Shown here: positions 15,594 through 23,792 of the stretch, in pieces
Layout: the number at the start of each line of letters is the position of its first letter
Position numbering within the stretch: position 1 is the first letter of the stretch
IMG/VR virus record: IMGVR_UViG_3300048930_000187
Coordinates: 1 to 32,071 of that record
Origin: a virus
Length of the DNA stretch: 32,071 bases
Strand: one strand, 5' to 3'
The notes under the pieces: model-generated
What the model saw: the letters and a program-made list of their open reading frames with translations, nothing else
Database searches by the model: none
Told to the model about the DNA's origin: nothing
Made by a program: the position numbers and the translations under genes

Positions 15594-15730
15594 CCGGCTT
15601 TAATCCATTTTTCTAATTGTGATTTATCAATTTCTGTGATGGTGATTCCATCAGTAACTTTAACCGCTGTAACCAAAACCTTTTCGGGTTGTTCTTCAGC
15701 CTTAAGAGTGTCTTTGTTGATCTTTTTCAT
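15575..15730 (-). CDS. Small protein after the coat gene
   Basis: A 51-residue protein starting at ATG 15730 behind GAGG (TAACGAGGCTAAG). A GTG at 15772 in the same frame lies inside a terminator hairpin and is an unlikely start. The C-terminal DKSQLEKWIKAGWSLQK resembles the tail of the 43-residue protein at 14196. It is similar in place to small head-fibre or FI-like proteins in other phages, but I cannot assign a role. It lies downstream of a terminator, so it should be expressed at a lower level than the coat protein. Confidence 0.55.
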   Translation of the reverse strand: MKKINKDTLKAEEQPEKVLVTAVKVTDGITITEIDKSQLEKWIKAGWSLQK

Positions 15731-15744
15731 CTTAGCCTCGTTAT

Positions 15745-15773
15745 AAAAAGGTGGCAGGATTTCTCCCACCACC
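15745..15773 (-). terminator. Intrinsic terminator after the coat gene
   Basis: Read on the minus strand, a 9-bp stem (GGTGGTGGG at 15773-15765 with CCTGCCACC at 15758-15750, including two G-T pairs) with a 6-base loop is followed by TTTTT (15749-15745). It starts eight bases after the coat protein stop. It probably caps most coat-protein transcripts while some polymerase reads on to the neck and tail genes. Confidence 0.7.
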
Positions 15774-15780
15774 TAATCAT

Positions 15781-16929
15781 TTAGTTACAGATAATGCCGT
15801 GCTTTGGTTCAATTACAGCTAATGCCATAAAAGCATCAAAGATAAAGCTTTTGTAAAGAGTGCTACCTGAAATTTCGGTTTCGATCACACGGATTCCGAA
15901 GCCTGCATCATTACCGCCAAGGTCACGAGCACGTACGATCATTGCGTTAGAACCTGCCATGCCTGGAAGAATCGCAATGGCCACTGAAGCCGGATTAAAG
16001 ATAACATTCTCTTTAACAGCAGTCTCAGCGGTCTCTGCCTTGCCATCTGCCCAAGAAGCAGGAGCTTTAACGATGATTGTGACTTCACCAGTATCAACAA
16101 CAGCATCTTCTAACGCTGTGAAAATACCAACTGTGTCAGCAATTTGGAAACGATAGCCGGTTGGGACTAAGGTTCCATCAGCATTAGAAATACCATCTAA
16201 AGTAATGCTAACACGATTGCCTGCAACGCCTGTACCTTTGGTAATCACAGTACCTGCAAGAGCAACAGTAGGAGCATCGCCTGCATAGCGTGAACGAATC
16301 AGACGCTTGATGTTGGCAACTGGCCCAACCATATTACCCTGTAGATTAGCAGGGCCTTCAGGAGTGTTTAATAGGCTGATGTTGGTGGCAACTTGTGCGA
16401 GAGATGAGAATGAAGTGGGAGTCAACAAAGCATTTAAGTTCTGTGTGTTACCCTTGTTTTGAAAAATGGTTTTTTCAGCAAGGAACAATTGCGCAGTTGT
16501 TGATACTTCAGTACCTGCGGTTCCGGTCACACCTGCAGGGGCAAAACCACCAACAAGTCTGCGTGTTCCATAGTCTTCACAAGCATCAATGATTGATTGC
16601 ATACCGGGTAACATTACATTTGCCATAAAGTTATCTTCATTAAGCAAATCTTCTTTTGAGTTGATGTCAATGCGAGTAACAAAATGCTTGGCGATCTGAA
16701 TGGGAACTTGGGTTTGTGTCACATTGCTTGCACTGGTTGTTGAAGTGCCGTCAATGAACTCAACTGCTGTGTGCGTGCCGGGTAAACGAGCATAAACAGT
16801 GTCGCCAACTTTTGAGGCGAACTCCTGTTCTACATTGCGTGAACCAAGCTGAGTGATGATTGAGGAATCGTACAAAGCAAGATCAGAACGATCCTGTACG
16901 ATTGTTGAATTTAGAAATGTGTTAGCCAT
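15781..16929 (-). CDS. Major capsid protein, P22 coat-like
   Basis: A 382-residue HK97-fold coat protein. The N-terminus (MANTFLNSTIVQDRSDLALYD, then SRNVEQEFASKVGDTVYARLPG) matches P22 gp5-type coat proteins, as do NEDNFMANVMLPGMQSIIDACEDYGTRR (split by variation in other members) and SFSSLAQVATNISLLN. Residues of about 230-300 form a beta-rich insertion (VSITLDGISNADGTLVPTGYRF), in the place of the P22 I-domain. It is flanked by scaffold and neck genes. It has two hairpins in its leader and a terminator behind it, suggesting separate high expression. AGGAG precedes ATG 16929. Confidence 0.87.
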   Translation of the reverse strand: MANTFLNSTIVQDRSDLALYDSSIITQLGSRNVEQEFASKVGDTVYARLPGTHTAVEFIDGTSTTSASNVTQTQVPIQIAKHFVTRIDINSKEDLLNEDNFMANVMLPGMQSIIDACEDYGTRRLVGGFAPAGVTGTAGTEVSTTAQLFLAEKTIFQNKGNTQNLNALLTPTSFSSLAQVATNISLLNTPEGPANLQGNMVGPVANIKRLIRSRYAGDAPTVALAGTVITKGTGVAGNRVSITLDGISNADGTLVPTGYRFQIADTVGIFTALEDAVVDTGEVTIIVKAPASWADGKAETAETAVKENVIFNPASVAIAILPGMAGSNAMIVRARDLGGNDAGFGIRVIETEISGSTLYKSFIFDAFMALAVIEPKHGIICN

Positions 16930-16947
16930 AATAATCTCCTTGATGTG

Positions 16948-17024
16948 TGGCTTAAAGTTTTACTTCTAAGCCAAACCTTCCAGAGACTTGGCGATCCTCA
17001 CAGACATTCCAGATGTCTATGAGG
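16948..17024 (-). promoter_or_regulatory. Two stable hairpins in the coat-gene leader
   Basis: The 101 bases between scaffold and coat genes hold two strong stem-loops. One pairs 16996-17007 with 17013-17024 (12 bp with one G-T pair, 5-base loop). The other pairs TGGCTTA 16948-16954 with TAAGCCA 16967-16973, continued inside by AAGT and ACTT after one bulged base. The second ends eight bases before the coat ribosome binding site. No long T-run follows either, so processing or mRNA protection is more likely than termination. Confidence 0.6.
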
Positions 17025-17030
17025 CTATAT

Positions 17031-17732
17031 TTAAAAACCCCTTGAGGCTTTGAGATTCGCATCTCGCATTGCTTGGCGATCATTCGTGGTTTTTCCACCT
17101 GTACCGCCACCGCCTGACCCTGTCTTGACATTCGTTTTAACAAGGTCTTTGCGTTCTTCAAGAAAGGCTTTTATTCCTTCCTCTAAAGATACACTATTTT
17201 CACCTTTTTTCCAAATCAGTTTTTCTGATTCATCCAAATCCACCAATCCCTCATAAATGAGATTCTTAACAACCTCTTCTTTTCCAAAGATTTTAGAGTT
17301 GCCTGAATCATCGTTGAAAGCCTTTGAGAGCTCAGACTCAAGTGTCTTTTTTTTGACTTTCTCGGTTGTTTCTTCGTATTTCTGCTTAAAAACAGAGAAT
17401 TCTTTTAACTGATTTCTCAGGTTCTGTATCTCGTTTTCATTCTGTGGATTCTTTTCTTTTGCCTTGATTGACTCTTTGAGGACACTTGAAAGGCTCTCAT
17501 AATCAAACATCTTTTTACCGTCTTTCTCGATCTCAGGGATAACAATACCTGCGTCAATGATTGAAGATTCAAGGGTTTTAAACCGCTTTCTAAGTCCTTC
17601 AGCTTCTGAATTGACTTTGCGTTTTTCTTCAATCCCTTTATTCTTTTCAGCCTCCACCAAAGAATAAACAGACTCTTTGATAAGGTTTACTTTTTCTTCT
17701 GGTATCCCTTCAAGGATTTTTTCATCTAACAT
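17031..17732 (-). CDS. Scaffolding protein
   Basis: A 233-residue, highly charged helical protein between the MuF-like protein and coat gene, the expected place and make-up of a scaffold. It begins MLDEKILEGIPEEKVNLI, has long coils (KEFSVFKQKYEETTEKVKKK), then a flexible linker GSGGGGTGGKT and a short basic C-terminus (RQAMRDANLKASRGF) that would bind coat subunits, as in P22-like systems. The start is ATG 17732 with GGAGG a few bases before. Confidence 0.75.
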   Translation of the reverse strand: MLDEKILEGIPEEKVNLIKESVYSLVEAEKNKGIEEKRKVNSEAEGLRKRFKTLESSIIDAGIVIPEIEKDGKKMFDYESLSSVLKESIKAKEKNPQNENEIQNLRNQLKEFSVFKQKYEETTEKVKKKTLESELSKAFNDDSGNSKIFGKEEVVKNLIYEGLVDLDESEKLIWKKGENSVSLEEGIKAFLEERKDLVKTNVKTGSGGGGTGGKTTNDRQAMRDANLKASRGF

Positions 17733-17746
17733 AATAGCCTCCGCTG

Positions 17747-18877
17747 TTATTGTGGTGTTAAAATTCGTCTCTCTGATAAGCTAAAACCAAGCAAGTCTTT
17801 CCATTGATCAGGGTTCTTTTTAAATGCACTTGCACCGCCCACGCCTAGAATCTTCTCTTTAGCAGGTGATTTCTTCAGGTATTGAATAGCTTTCTTTTCG
17901 TTTATCGGCTCTGCCTGTTTTCCTGCGAATGGCACTGAGCTAGACCTTCCGTTAGGGTGGATTGGCAGATAGGGGAAGTGTTCTTTTGCCCAAATACCCC
18001 GCCCTAGACCGAATAAATCAGCCTCTGCGTAGAAGTCACACTCATCCGGCTTATGCCCTGAGCTTAAGACAAACTCAAGCCCTGTGATTAGATCATTTTG
18101 CAAAGCCTCATCTACACTTGCTTGATCGTACATTGCTTGAGATTCAGTTCTGACAATTCGTTCAGCTTCGTATCGGGTTTTGTTTTTGATTGCTGATTCC
18201 GTGGCTTTCTTGATGGCTTCTTGAGAGCCTTCTTCAACTGCTTTAACGACTCTTTCATAACTCTTCTTTAGGTATTGGGTCTGTGCCCCTGTGTTGTTTA
18301 GTTTTTCAATCTGTATTTTCGCTTCCCTGATCACCTTAGAAAGCTCTTTTTTTTGGTCTAGGGTTAGATTCTGCTTTCTGCCAAGGTCTAGCACATTTTT
18401 TAAATGCTGTGGGAGTTGACCATTATCTTTTAATACCGAGTCTCTTACCCCTCTTGAAACAGAAACCCAATCTTTTGAAGAAATGATCTGATCTCTAACT
18501 GAAGTAACAACCGTCTCTGAAAAATCAGTATTCTTTAAGGTCTTTATTAGTGGTGATTTAGATTTATCAATGGTTGTTTTTAGGACAAATTCACGCATTT
18601 TAGGAACATCTTTGATAACAGGGCTTGAGATAATAACACCATCCCAAGTGACCTCATTCATATCACCGCCACGGCCAACAACGACACCAAGCATAGATGA
18701 CTCTATAATCTCGGTTTTGATCCGCTCATTAAACTTGATTTCTTTTAAGATTGCTTTTGCCCTAAGCGGTTCTTTTGTGACTAATTCCTGAGCCTCTGAT
18801 AAGATAGGGCTTATCCGTCTTAAAAAATTGGCTTCCAGAGCGTCCATTTTTTTTGCGTCAGCGGTTTGTCTTTTCAT
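17747..18877 (-). CDS. MuF-like minor head protein
   Basis: A 376-residue protein between portal and scaffold. It has a long helical N-terminal part and the MuF-type C-terminal region: RYEAERIVRTESQAMYDQAS, then SSGHKPDECDFYAEADL and HFPYLPIHPNGRSSSVPF, which in this family forms the cysteine/histidine-containing core. MuF proteins are injected or act in head morphogenesis. The start codon overlaps the portal stop (ATGA). No toxin domain is fused at its C-terminus, unlike in some prophages. Confidence 0.78.
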   Translation of the reverse strand: MKRQTADAKKMDALEANFLRRISPILSEAQELVTKEPLRAKAILKEIKFNERIKTEIIESSMLGVVVGRGGDMNEVTWDGVIISSPVIKDVPKMREFVLKTTIDKSKSPLIKTLKNTDFSETVVTSVRDQIISSKDWVSVSRGVRDSVLKDNGQLPQHLKNVLDLGRKQNLTLDQKKELSKVIREAKIQIEKLNNTGAQTQYLKKSYERVVKAVEEGSQEAIKKATESAIKNKTRYEAERIVRTESQAMYDQASVDEALQNDLITGLEFVLSSGHKPDECDFYAEADLFGLGRGIWAKEHFPYLPIHPNGRSSSVPFAGKQAEPINEKKAIQYLKKSPAKEKILGVGGASAFKKNPDQWKDLLGFSLSERRILTPQ

Positions 18878-20253
18878 TCAGGTGGCAATGTGTCCGGTTC
18901 GTTTTCTATTGCTTCAAGCACTTTATTGATTTTGTCGGGGTCTTCGCCAGTCATATCTTGCTGGGCGATCTTTGATAGGTAATAGTTTTTAAGCTCTTTA
19001 GGGATGCCAACTAGATCAAGCTCAGTGAGTCGCTTGGTAAATTGTTCTGATTCATTAGGCGTAAATGTTTGTGGATAATCTGCTGTATATTCATAAGAAT
19101 CAATGCTCAAATAGTCTGCTACCTGCTTAATGATCCAGTACTCAAGGTGTTTGGCTTTGCGTGAAATCTCTTTCTTAATAGTTGCTGAAGCGTAAAAGTC
19201 ATAAGCCTTTGAAGCTCCAGATGTGGACTTTTCAACGGCTGAAACTCCTGATTGTTCAGCAAGTTGCAAGAGACTAGACTCTAATTCTTCTTTTGCTTTT
19301 ATCCCTGCATCAAAAATCCCAGCATCTGGGCTGATAAATGTTGGTAGCGCAGTGCCTTCAGGTACATCGATGAGACCCTTAGAACCGATCTGAATAGATG
19401 TTATACCCCTGAAGCCTGATCCGACCAAGATCGGGAACATTGAGGCTAAGATGTTATCTCTACACTCAGAATCTAGATTATAGAGAGCAAAGTTTAGAAT
19501 TGCGATTGATAAGAACCGAGGCGATGGAATCAACTCATCGGGAGTTTGCTTTTTGCCCATAGTCAGCGGATATACAGGAAATTGTTTTAGTCCGTGATTA
19601 CCCTCATCTATCGTGTATTCTTGATTACCCTTACGCCAGAACTCTCTCCAAACGAAATAATCCCAATACTTAAAAGTTTCTACCTCTTTTCCATTGATGG
19701 TCTTTTTGCCCTCTGAAAAAGTAATGGACTCAAGAAGCCCGAATTTATCAAGGCTGAATTTATTTACTGAATCAGCCTTGCGGAAGTACACATAAGGAAG
19801 CAGACCGCTATCTATTAAAGATGATTCGGTTGTTTCGGGTAAATCCTTAAAATTATCAACTATGGCAAAGACCACACCGCCATTCATAGCGTACAATATA
19901 GAATCTGAAATAGTGTCACTCATTGAATAGCCGTTCTGCATAGGGTTTTCAACAAATGCATCTAACAAGGCTGAATCTGTTGTTCTGCCAATATCTTCAG
20001 AGAACACCCCACCAATAGAGGCATCTTGAATCTTTGCTAAAAAGTTTCTTAAGTAAGCGTGTTCTTTGCGCTTTTCGTAAAAGGCTTCACGGTCAAAAGG
20101 GATAAGATAGGAACCGTCGTAGAAACCGCCTGAGTGGTAATAGAGGTCTTCGCAGAATTTCTGTAAACTGACTGCCGTGCGTCTTGTATAAGCGTGATCG
20201 CCAGACATCTCATTAGATGACCCTTCAAGCGTGATTGCATCAATTTGGCTCAT
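18874..20253 (-). CDS. Portal protein
   Basis: A 459-residue protein directly downstream of the large terminase. It has typical portal features: a helical N-terminus, the clip/stem region FRGITSIQIGSKGLIDVPEGTA (interrupted by family variation), a helical stem followed by SSLLQLAEQSGVSAVEKSTSGASKAYD and a glutamate-rich C-terminus (IENEPDTLPPE). It forms the DNA channel at one vertex. The order TerS, TerL, portal, MuF-like, scaffold, coat supports the call strongly. It overlaps the MuF gene by four bases. Confidence 0.85.
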   Translation of the reverse strand: MSQIDAITLEGSSNEMSGDHAYTRRTAVSLQKFCEDLYYHSGGFYDGSYLIPFDREAFYEKRKEHAYLRNFLAKIQDASIGGVFSEDIGRTTDSALLDAFVENPMQNGYSMSDTISDSILYAMNGGVVFAIVDNFKDLPETTESSLIDSGLLPYVYFRKADSVNKFSLDKFGLLESITFSEGKKTINGKEVETFKYWDYFVWREFWRKGNQEYTIDEGNHGLKQFPVYPLTMGKKQTPDELIPSPRFLSIAILNFALYNLDSECRDNILASMFPILVGSGFRGITSIQIGSKGLIDVPEGTALPTFISPDAGIFDAGIKAKEELESSLLQLAEQSGVSAVEKSTSGASKAYDFYASATIKKEISRKAKHLEYWIIKQVADYLSIDSYEYTADYPQTFTPNESEQFTKRLTELDLVGIPKELKNYYLSKIAQQDMTGEDPDKINKVLEAIENEPDTLPPE

Positions 20254-20271
20254 ATCTGAAATATAACCTTT

Positions 20272-21576
20272 TTAGGAGAGTTTAGCAACTCTGTAAATTT
20301 CAAAATACATTCTCATTTTAATCATATCCAAAAAGTCTGGTGAATGCCCCAAAGTGAGCTTGATTTTGTCCTTTGATTGTGTGGTCAATTTTCCATCATT
20401 ATCAACTTTATCTCTTTTGAGGGCTTCTAGTTCCTCAATTATCTGTGTTCTGTAGGTCTGGTCCACGATATAGATTTGGGCTGATTGCACCAATTCAGCG
20501 AGTTTATACTCACACTGCGCTTTTAGATGTTGGTAATTTTCCTTGTATAATGCCCTGCCGTTATTCTTAAAAGGAATTGCATTTGCTATCCATCCGCTCA
20601 GAAACCCACCTGCTCCATCATTATCGAAGATTATGTTTGATTGTGGAACCCGATGTTTTAAAGCCAATTCTTTGATTCCGTCTAAAACTTCTTTGCCAGT
20701 TGATTTAGCCATTGTTTTGATTTCAACAAGTCTAAGACCATCCCAAGCACCAACGACAAAGAGGTCTGATCCCATAAAAGCAATGTCCGCAGATATAAAC
20801 TTCTCCCCTTTCGGAACAAAGTCATTAGTAAATAAGTCTAGTATTTTCTCATAATCGCATAGCTTTGAAGGGTCGTCATCATACTCAAAGTTTCCCTCTA
20901 ACAACCTCTCACGTGTGACTTTGTCCGCTTTTCGCAGGTTATCAATGTAATCCTTGCTTGCGTAGGGGTTATCTGTGGCGAGTGATTTGATAAAAACTCG
21001 ATCTGGTCTTATCTCATTATCCCTTGATGGCTTGTAAAAGTCAGTGTAAATCCAGTTTTTAGCAGGGTTGCAAGTATACAAACATTTAGGTATTGTCTGC
21101 CACCCGTTGCCACTCAAAACCGAGAATCTACCCTTTAGAACATCGATTGCCTTTGCGTGGATCTGCTGTGACTCATCTAAAAAGCATCCTGTGAGGTCAT
21201 AAGATCCGAGGCGGTCAAACTCAGGGTCAGAGGGAAAGTATTTGATTTCTCTAAAAAAAATGATTGATCCAGTATAAAATTGAACCGTTTTAGTCTGGTC
21301 GTTAAAATAATAATGTTCATCTTTCTTTAGTCCGTATTCTTTAAGAACCTTGAAAAAGGTTAGTAGAGTGGTGTCCTTGAGCTTTGTTAATTCCTCCCTA
21401 GCTATGAGCCAATTGGACATCGGTTTGCTGATTGCCTCTAAAATCACCCACAGGCAACCTAGCCAAGATTTGCCACCACGAGCACCACCTCCATAAAGAA
21501 TTTCGTTATGTGTGGAGTCCTGAAGGCATTTAAAGGCTTCCAGTTGGCGTTTAGTCAGGCTGATTTGAAGATTCAT
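20272..21576 (-). CDS. terL: Terminase large subunit
   Basis: A 434-residue packaging motor. From the ATG at 21576 it shows Walker A GGARGGKS (30-37), Walker B CFLDES (131-136), a coupling motif TCNPA (168-172) and RNase H-like nuclease residues ADIAF (D264), DNDGAGG (318-324) and HSPDFLD (411-417). I prefer ATG 21576 to a TTG at 21585. It has GAGG in front and lies within the end of the small-subunit gene (26-base overlap). The type of DNA end cannot be told from sequence alone; a headful mode would agree with the circular map. Confidence 0.95.
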   Translation of the reverse strand: MNLQISLTKRQLEAFKCLQDSTHNEILYGGGARGGKSWLGCLWVILEAISKPMSNWLIAREELTKLKDTTLLTFFKVLKEYGLKKDEHYYFNDQTKTVQFYTGSIIFFREIKYFPSDPEFDRLGSYDLTGCFLDESQQIHAKAIDVLKGRFSVLSGNGWQTIPKCLYTCNPAKNWIYTDFYKPSRDNEIRPDRVFIKSLATDNPYASKDYIDNLRKADKVTRERLLEGNFEYDDDPSKLCDYEKILDLFTNDFVPKGEKFISADIAFMGSDLFVVGAWDGLRLVEIKTMAKSTGKEVLDGIKELALKHRVPQSNIIFDNDGAGGFLSGWIANAIPFKNNGRALYKENYQHLKAQCEYKLAELVQSAQIYIVDQTYRTQIIEELEALKRDKVDNDGKLTTQSKDKIKLTLGHSPDFLDMIKMRMYFEIYRVAKLS

Positions 21577-21958
21577 CGCCCTCAATCACTTTTATTGATA
21601 TGCCTTCAATTAGACTTACCTTTGCGTTTAAATCTTGTTTGTTCGAGTCTGTGTACCCTTGGTGACTTGTTGCAATTAACTTGACCAGAGAGGCGTTATA
21701 ATCGCCTAATAAGCCCATTTCCATCAATTCAGTAAAGATTCTAGTTTTTGCTCTCTCTATGATGTAAGAAAACTCAGGCCTGAGACCATAATCATAGATA
21801 CTTTGTCGTGATGAAAAGCCTAAAAAAACAGCTAAACCCTCAATAGTTGGGGGTCTGCCTAGATCCTTTCGGTCTTCAAAGTAAAGGTCTATTTGTTCCT
21901 GAAGTTCATCAGGGCTTGAGAAATATTGGGGTGCTCCACCGCTCACTGTGACCTCCAA
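21551..21958 (-). CDS. terS: Terminase small subunit
   Basis: A 135-residue protein directly upstream of TerL. Residues of about 15-75 form a helix-turn-helix type domain (DELQEQIDLYFEDRK, PPTIEGLAVFLGFSSRQSIYDYG, RAKTRI), typical of small terminase subunits that bind pac or cos DNA. A tail that is acidic in its last 20 residues (VIEGDESSNQPD) would contact the large subunit. Its start lies four bases from the exported protein gene upstream. Confidence 0.82.
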   Translation of the reverse strand: MEVTVSGGAPQYFSSPDELQEQIDLYFEDRKDLGRPPTIEGLAVFLGFSSRQSIYDYGLRPEFSYIIERAKTRIFTELMEMGLLGDYNASLVKLIATSHQGYTDSNKQDLNAKVSLIEGISIKVIEGDESSNQPD

Positions 21959-21961
21959 GGG

Positions 21962-22690
21962 TTACCAAGTGCTTAATTCTATGTCCATCTCGCAATTTAA
22001 AAGAGTCTCAGCCCCTACTTTCGCTCTAATCTCAATGTCTGTCTTTGGGGGGATTCTGTAGGGTATTTTGTAGTCTTTTGAGTAGATTCTTTTTTCAACA
22101 CCCTCTGAAGTCCACAACTGCCAATCTGCTGTGCTTGTTAAATCACTTTGCCAAATATAGGCACCAGTGAGTTTAGGAGTTGTGAACCTGCACTTTTCGG
22201 ATTTTAGCTTGCCAATGTTAATCACTTCTTTTATTGCTGTTGAGTCGTCCGGTACACCTGCCGTTGAGGCTATTGACTGCCAAGCCATAATTTTACCGCT
22301 AGGCTCAGAGAAAGTGGCTAGAGAAAGCACACGCCAGACATCACCAGTGGTTATCTCTCTATCAAAGCCCTTTACCTCTATTGTCTCAGATTTTCGCACA
22401 TAGTCAGCATCTAGGTAGTCAATCGTGACATTCATCGTGTCAGTGGAGTCTGTTGAGCTGATTACCAAAACCTGTGCTGTGTCAAGGTATGAATAAGGAT
22501 AGGTTTCTCCCCACACCAAAGCAAACGAGCCTGAAGAATCCAGAGTCTGTTGACCTTGTAGGTTTTCCAGTGCCGAGTAGCTTAGCCGACCTTTTGACAA
22601 AGTCAGGAAGTAATCGTACTGGGGAGGGTTTGGGATAATCTGAGCCATTGAAAGGGCTGTAAACGCCAATAAGAAAAGTAAGTGTTTCAT
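21962..22690 (-). CDS. Exported protein of unknown function
   Basis: A 242-residue protein with a clear N-terminal signal peptide (KHLLFLLAFTALSMAQ, cleavage about residue 17). The rest is beta-rich, with serine/threonine/aspartate-rich loops (VISSTDSTDTMNVTIDYLDADY) and a GAYIWQSDLTSTADWQLW segment. A virion or surface protein with a signal peptide is unusual within a packaging operon. The neighbour at 22724 is a lipoprotein, so the two may form a surface pair, possibly for superinfection exclusion. That is inference. GAGG precedes ATG 22690. Confidence 0.65.
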   Translation of the reverse strand: MKHLLFLLAFTALSMAQIIPNPPQYDYFLTLSKGRLSYSALENLQGQQTLDSSGSFALVWGETYPYSYLDTAQVLVISSTDSTDTMNVTIDYLDADYVRKSETIEVKGFDREITTGDVWRVLSLATFSEPSGKIMAWQSIASTAGVPDDSTAIKEVINIGKLKSEKCRFTTPKLTGAYIWQSDLTSTADWQLWTSEGVEKRIYSKDYKIPYRIPPKTDIEIRAKVGAETLLNCEMDIELSTW

Positions 22691-22723
22691 AAAAACCTCG
22701 TGTTATTATTCAAATATAATCTT

Positions 22724-23050
22724 TTATTGTGCGCAGTCCAAATAATAGTCTTTTACAAGCTCAAATTCTGCTTTATCCTCTGTCAGCTCAAACCTCAGAA
22801 TCCTTAGTTTTTCAGTGCAAGGTACAAGATTTGAGATGAATTTGAAGTGAAAATGATTTAACGTGTCAACCTGAGCATCAAACATTTTATTGTAAAGCTC
22901 AGGGAATCCGTGAATGGCTTGATATGGTTCAGTCGGCTCACCTATCCACATCTCCATTGTTGCTTGTGGCGGTTCATAACCGATTATCGGGTTCGCTTCT
23001 TTGTTGCAGGATATGAGAATAAGTCCTAGTATTAGTATTAAGTATTTCAT
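22724..23050 (-). CDS. Small lipoprotein
   Basis: A 108-residue protein with a type II signal peptide (KYLILILGLILISC, lipidated cysteine about residue 15) and then a soluble acidic domain (ATMEMWIGEPTEPYQAIHG, VKDYYLDCAQ). Phage lipoproteins often block superinfection or modify the envelope, but no family motif is visible to support that here. It follows the zinc-type protein by no gap and has AGAGGA ahead of its ATG. Confidence 0.65.
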   Translation of the reverse strand: MKYLILILGLILISCNKEANPIIGYEPPQATMEMWIGEPTEPYQAIHGFPELYNKMFDAQVDTLNHFHFKFISNLVPCTEKLRILRFELTEDKAEFELVKDYYLDCAQ

Positions 23051-23323
23051 TTATTCCTCTTTTTTCTTGAAATTTACACATCCATAAAGCGGACCTGTGT
23101 ACATTGTTGCAAAGTAGTCTGAGCCATCCTGAAGGCTTACCCCTTTTGGGTTTGGGTTTCTTTCAAACAAGGTGATATTTCCTGATTTACACTCTCTGAC
23201 CTCAAATGGCATTTTCATTGACTCAAAGGTGTCTGGGTCTATTGGGTTATAAATTGAATCACTTACGTAACCATTACAACCCTCTGGAATTTGCCAATAT
23301 TTGCAGTTTCTACACCTATTCAT
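23051..23323 (-). CDS. Small cysteine-motif protein
   Basis: A 90-residue protein beginning MNRCRNCKYWQIPEGC with a final GPLYGCVNFKKKEE. The C-x-x-C pair, a third cysteine about nine residues later and a fourth near the end suggest a small zinc-binding fold of the kind often seen in phage accessory regions (CxxCxYW start, GCxxF end). Start ATG 23323 overlaps the stop of the upstream gene (ATGA). A TTG at 23335 is not preferred. The role is unknown. Confidence 0.65.
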   Translation of the reverse strand: MNRCRNCKYWQIPEGCNGYVSDSIYNPIDPDTFESMKMPFEVRECKSGNITLFERNPNPKGVSLQDGSDYFATMYTGPLYGCVNFKKKEE

Positions 23324-23517
23324 TTTTCCATCCAATACCTTGCGTATCGCTTGCCGTTTTTCTTTTCCATCTTTCGCTCAATAACATACCCTTCTTTTTC
23401 AATTTCGCCAATTCTGGACGCTAACCGCATACACCCGAAAAGGTTCAGGGCTTGCAGTGGAGTTATAGACCACCCTCTGAGTAGGTGCTTTTTGATTTGC
23501 TCTCTTTGTGATTTCAT
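23320..23517 (-). CDS. Small helix-turn-helix protein
   Basis: A 65-residue protein with a winged-helix-like pattern: REQIKKHLLRG, then WSITPLQALNLFGCMRLASRIGELE-type helices (here IGEIEKEGY) and a basic strand KKNGKRYARYWMEK. This looks like the phage HTH_39 group. It could regulate the leftward arm. It overlaps both neighbours by four bases. Confidence 0.65.
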   Translation of the reverse strand: MKSQREQIKKHLLRGWSITPLQALNLFGCMRLASRIGEIEKEGYVIERKMEKKNGKRYARYWMEK

Positions 23518-23792
23518 TTCTCAGTCTCCTCTATATCCACCATTATCGGTGTTTTTGTGTTTCCGTAAAAATATTTGCTCCCCTCATATTCCTGAATTTC
23601 ACCCAAAAAGCTCTTTAACTCATCGCCTCGGTCAATGAAGCAAACCGCTTTGTTTTGGTCGTTGGCAAGAATTGTGATTTTTTCAGTCTTCTTTAGCTCA
23701 ATCGGGTATTCTTTGTCAAAGCTCTGAATCTCCCTTTCTTTAGCCTCTTCTGTGGCCCAAAAGCGTTCTGATTCTTCGTCATAAGTTTTCAT
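23514..23792 (-). CDS. Hypothetical acidic protein
   Basis: A 92-residue protein beginning [12 protein letters not shown], acidic, with [21 protein letters not shown] in the middle. I set the start at ATG 23792, which has ATAGGAG in front and overlaps the stop of the pentapeptide gene (ATGA). An upstream in-frame start would lie inside that gene. No family is recognised. Confidence 0.6.
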   Translation of the reverse strand: MKTYDEESERFWATEEAKEREIQSFDKEYPIELKKTEKITILANDQNKAVCFIDRGDELKSFLGEIQEYEGSKYFYGNTKTPIMVDIEETEK

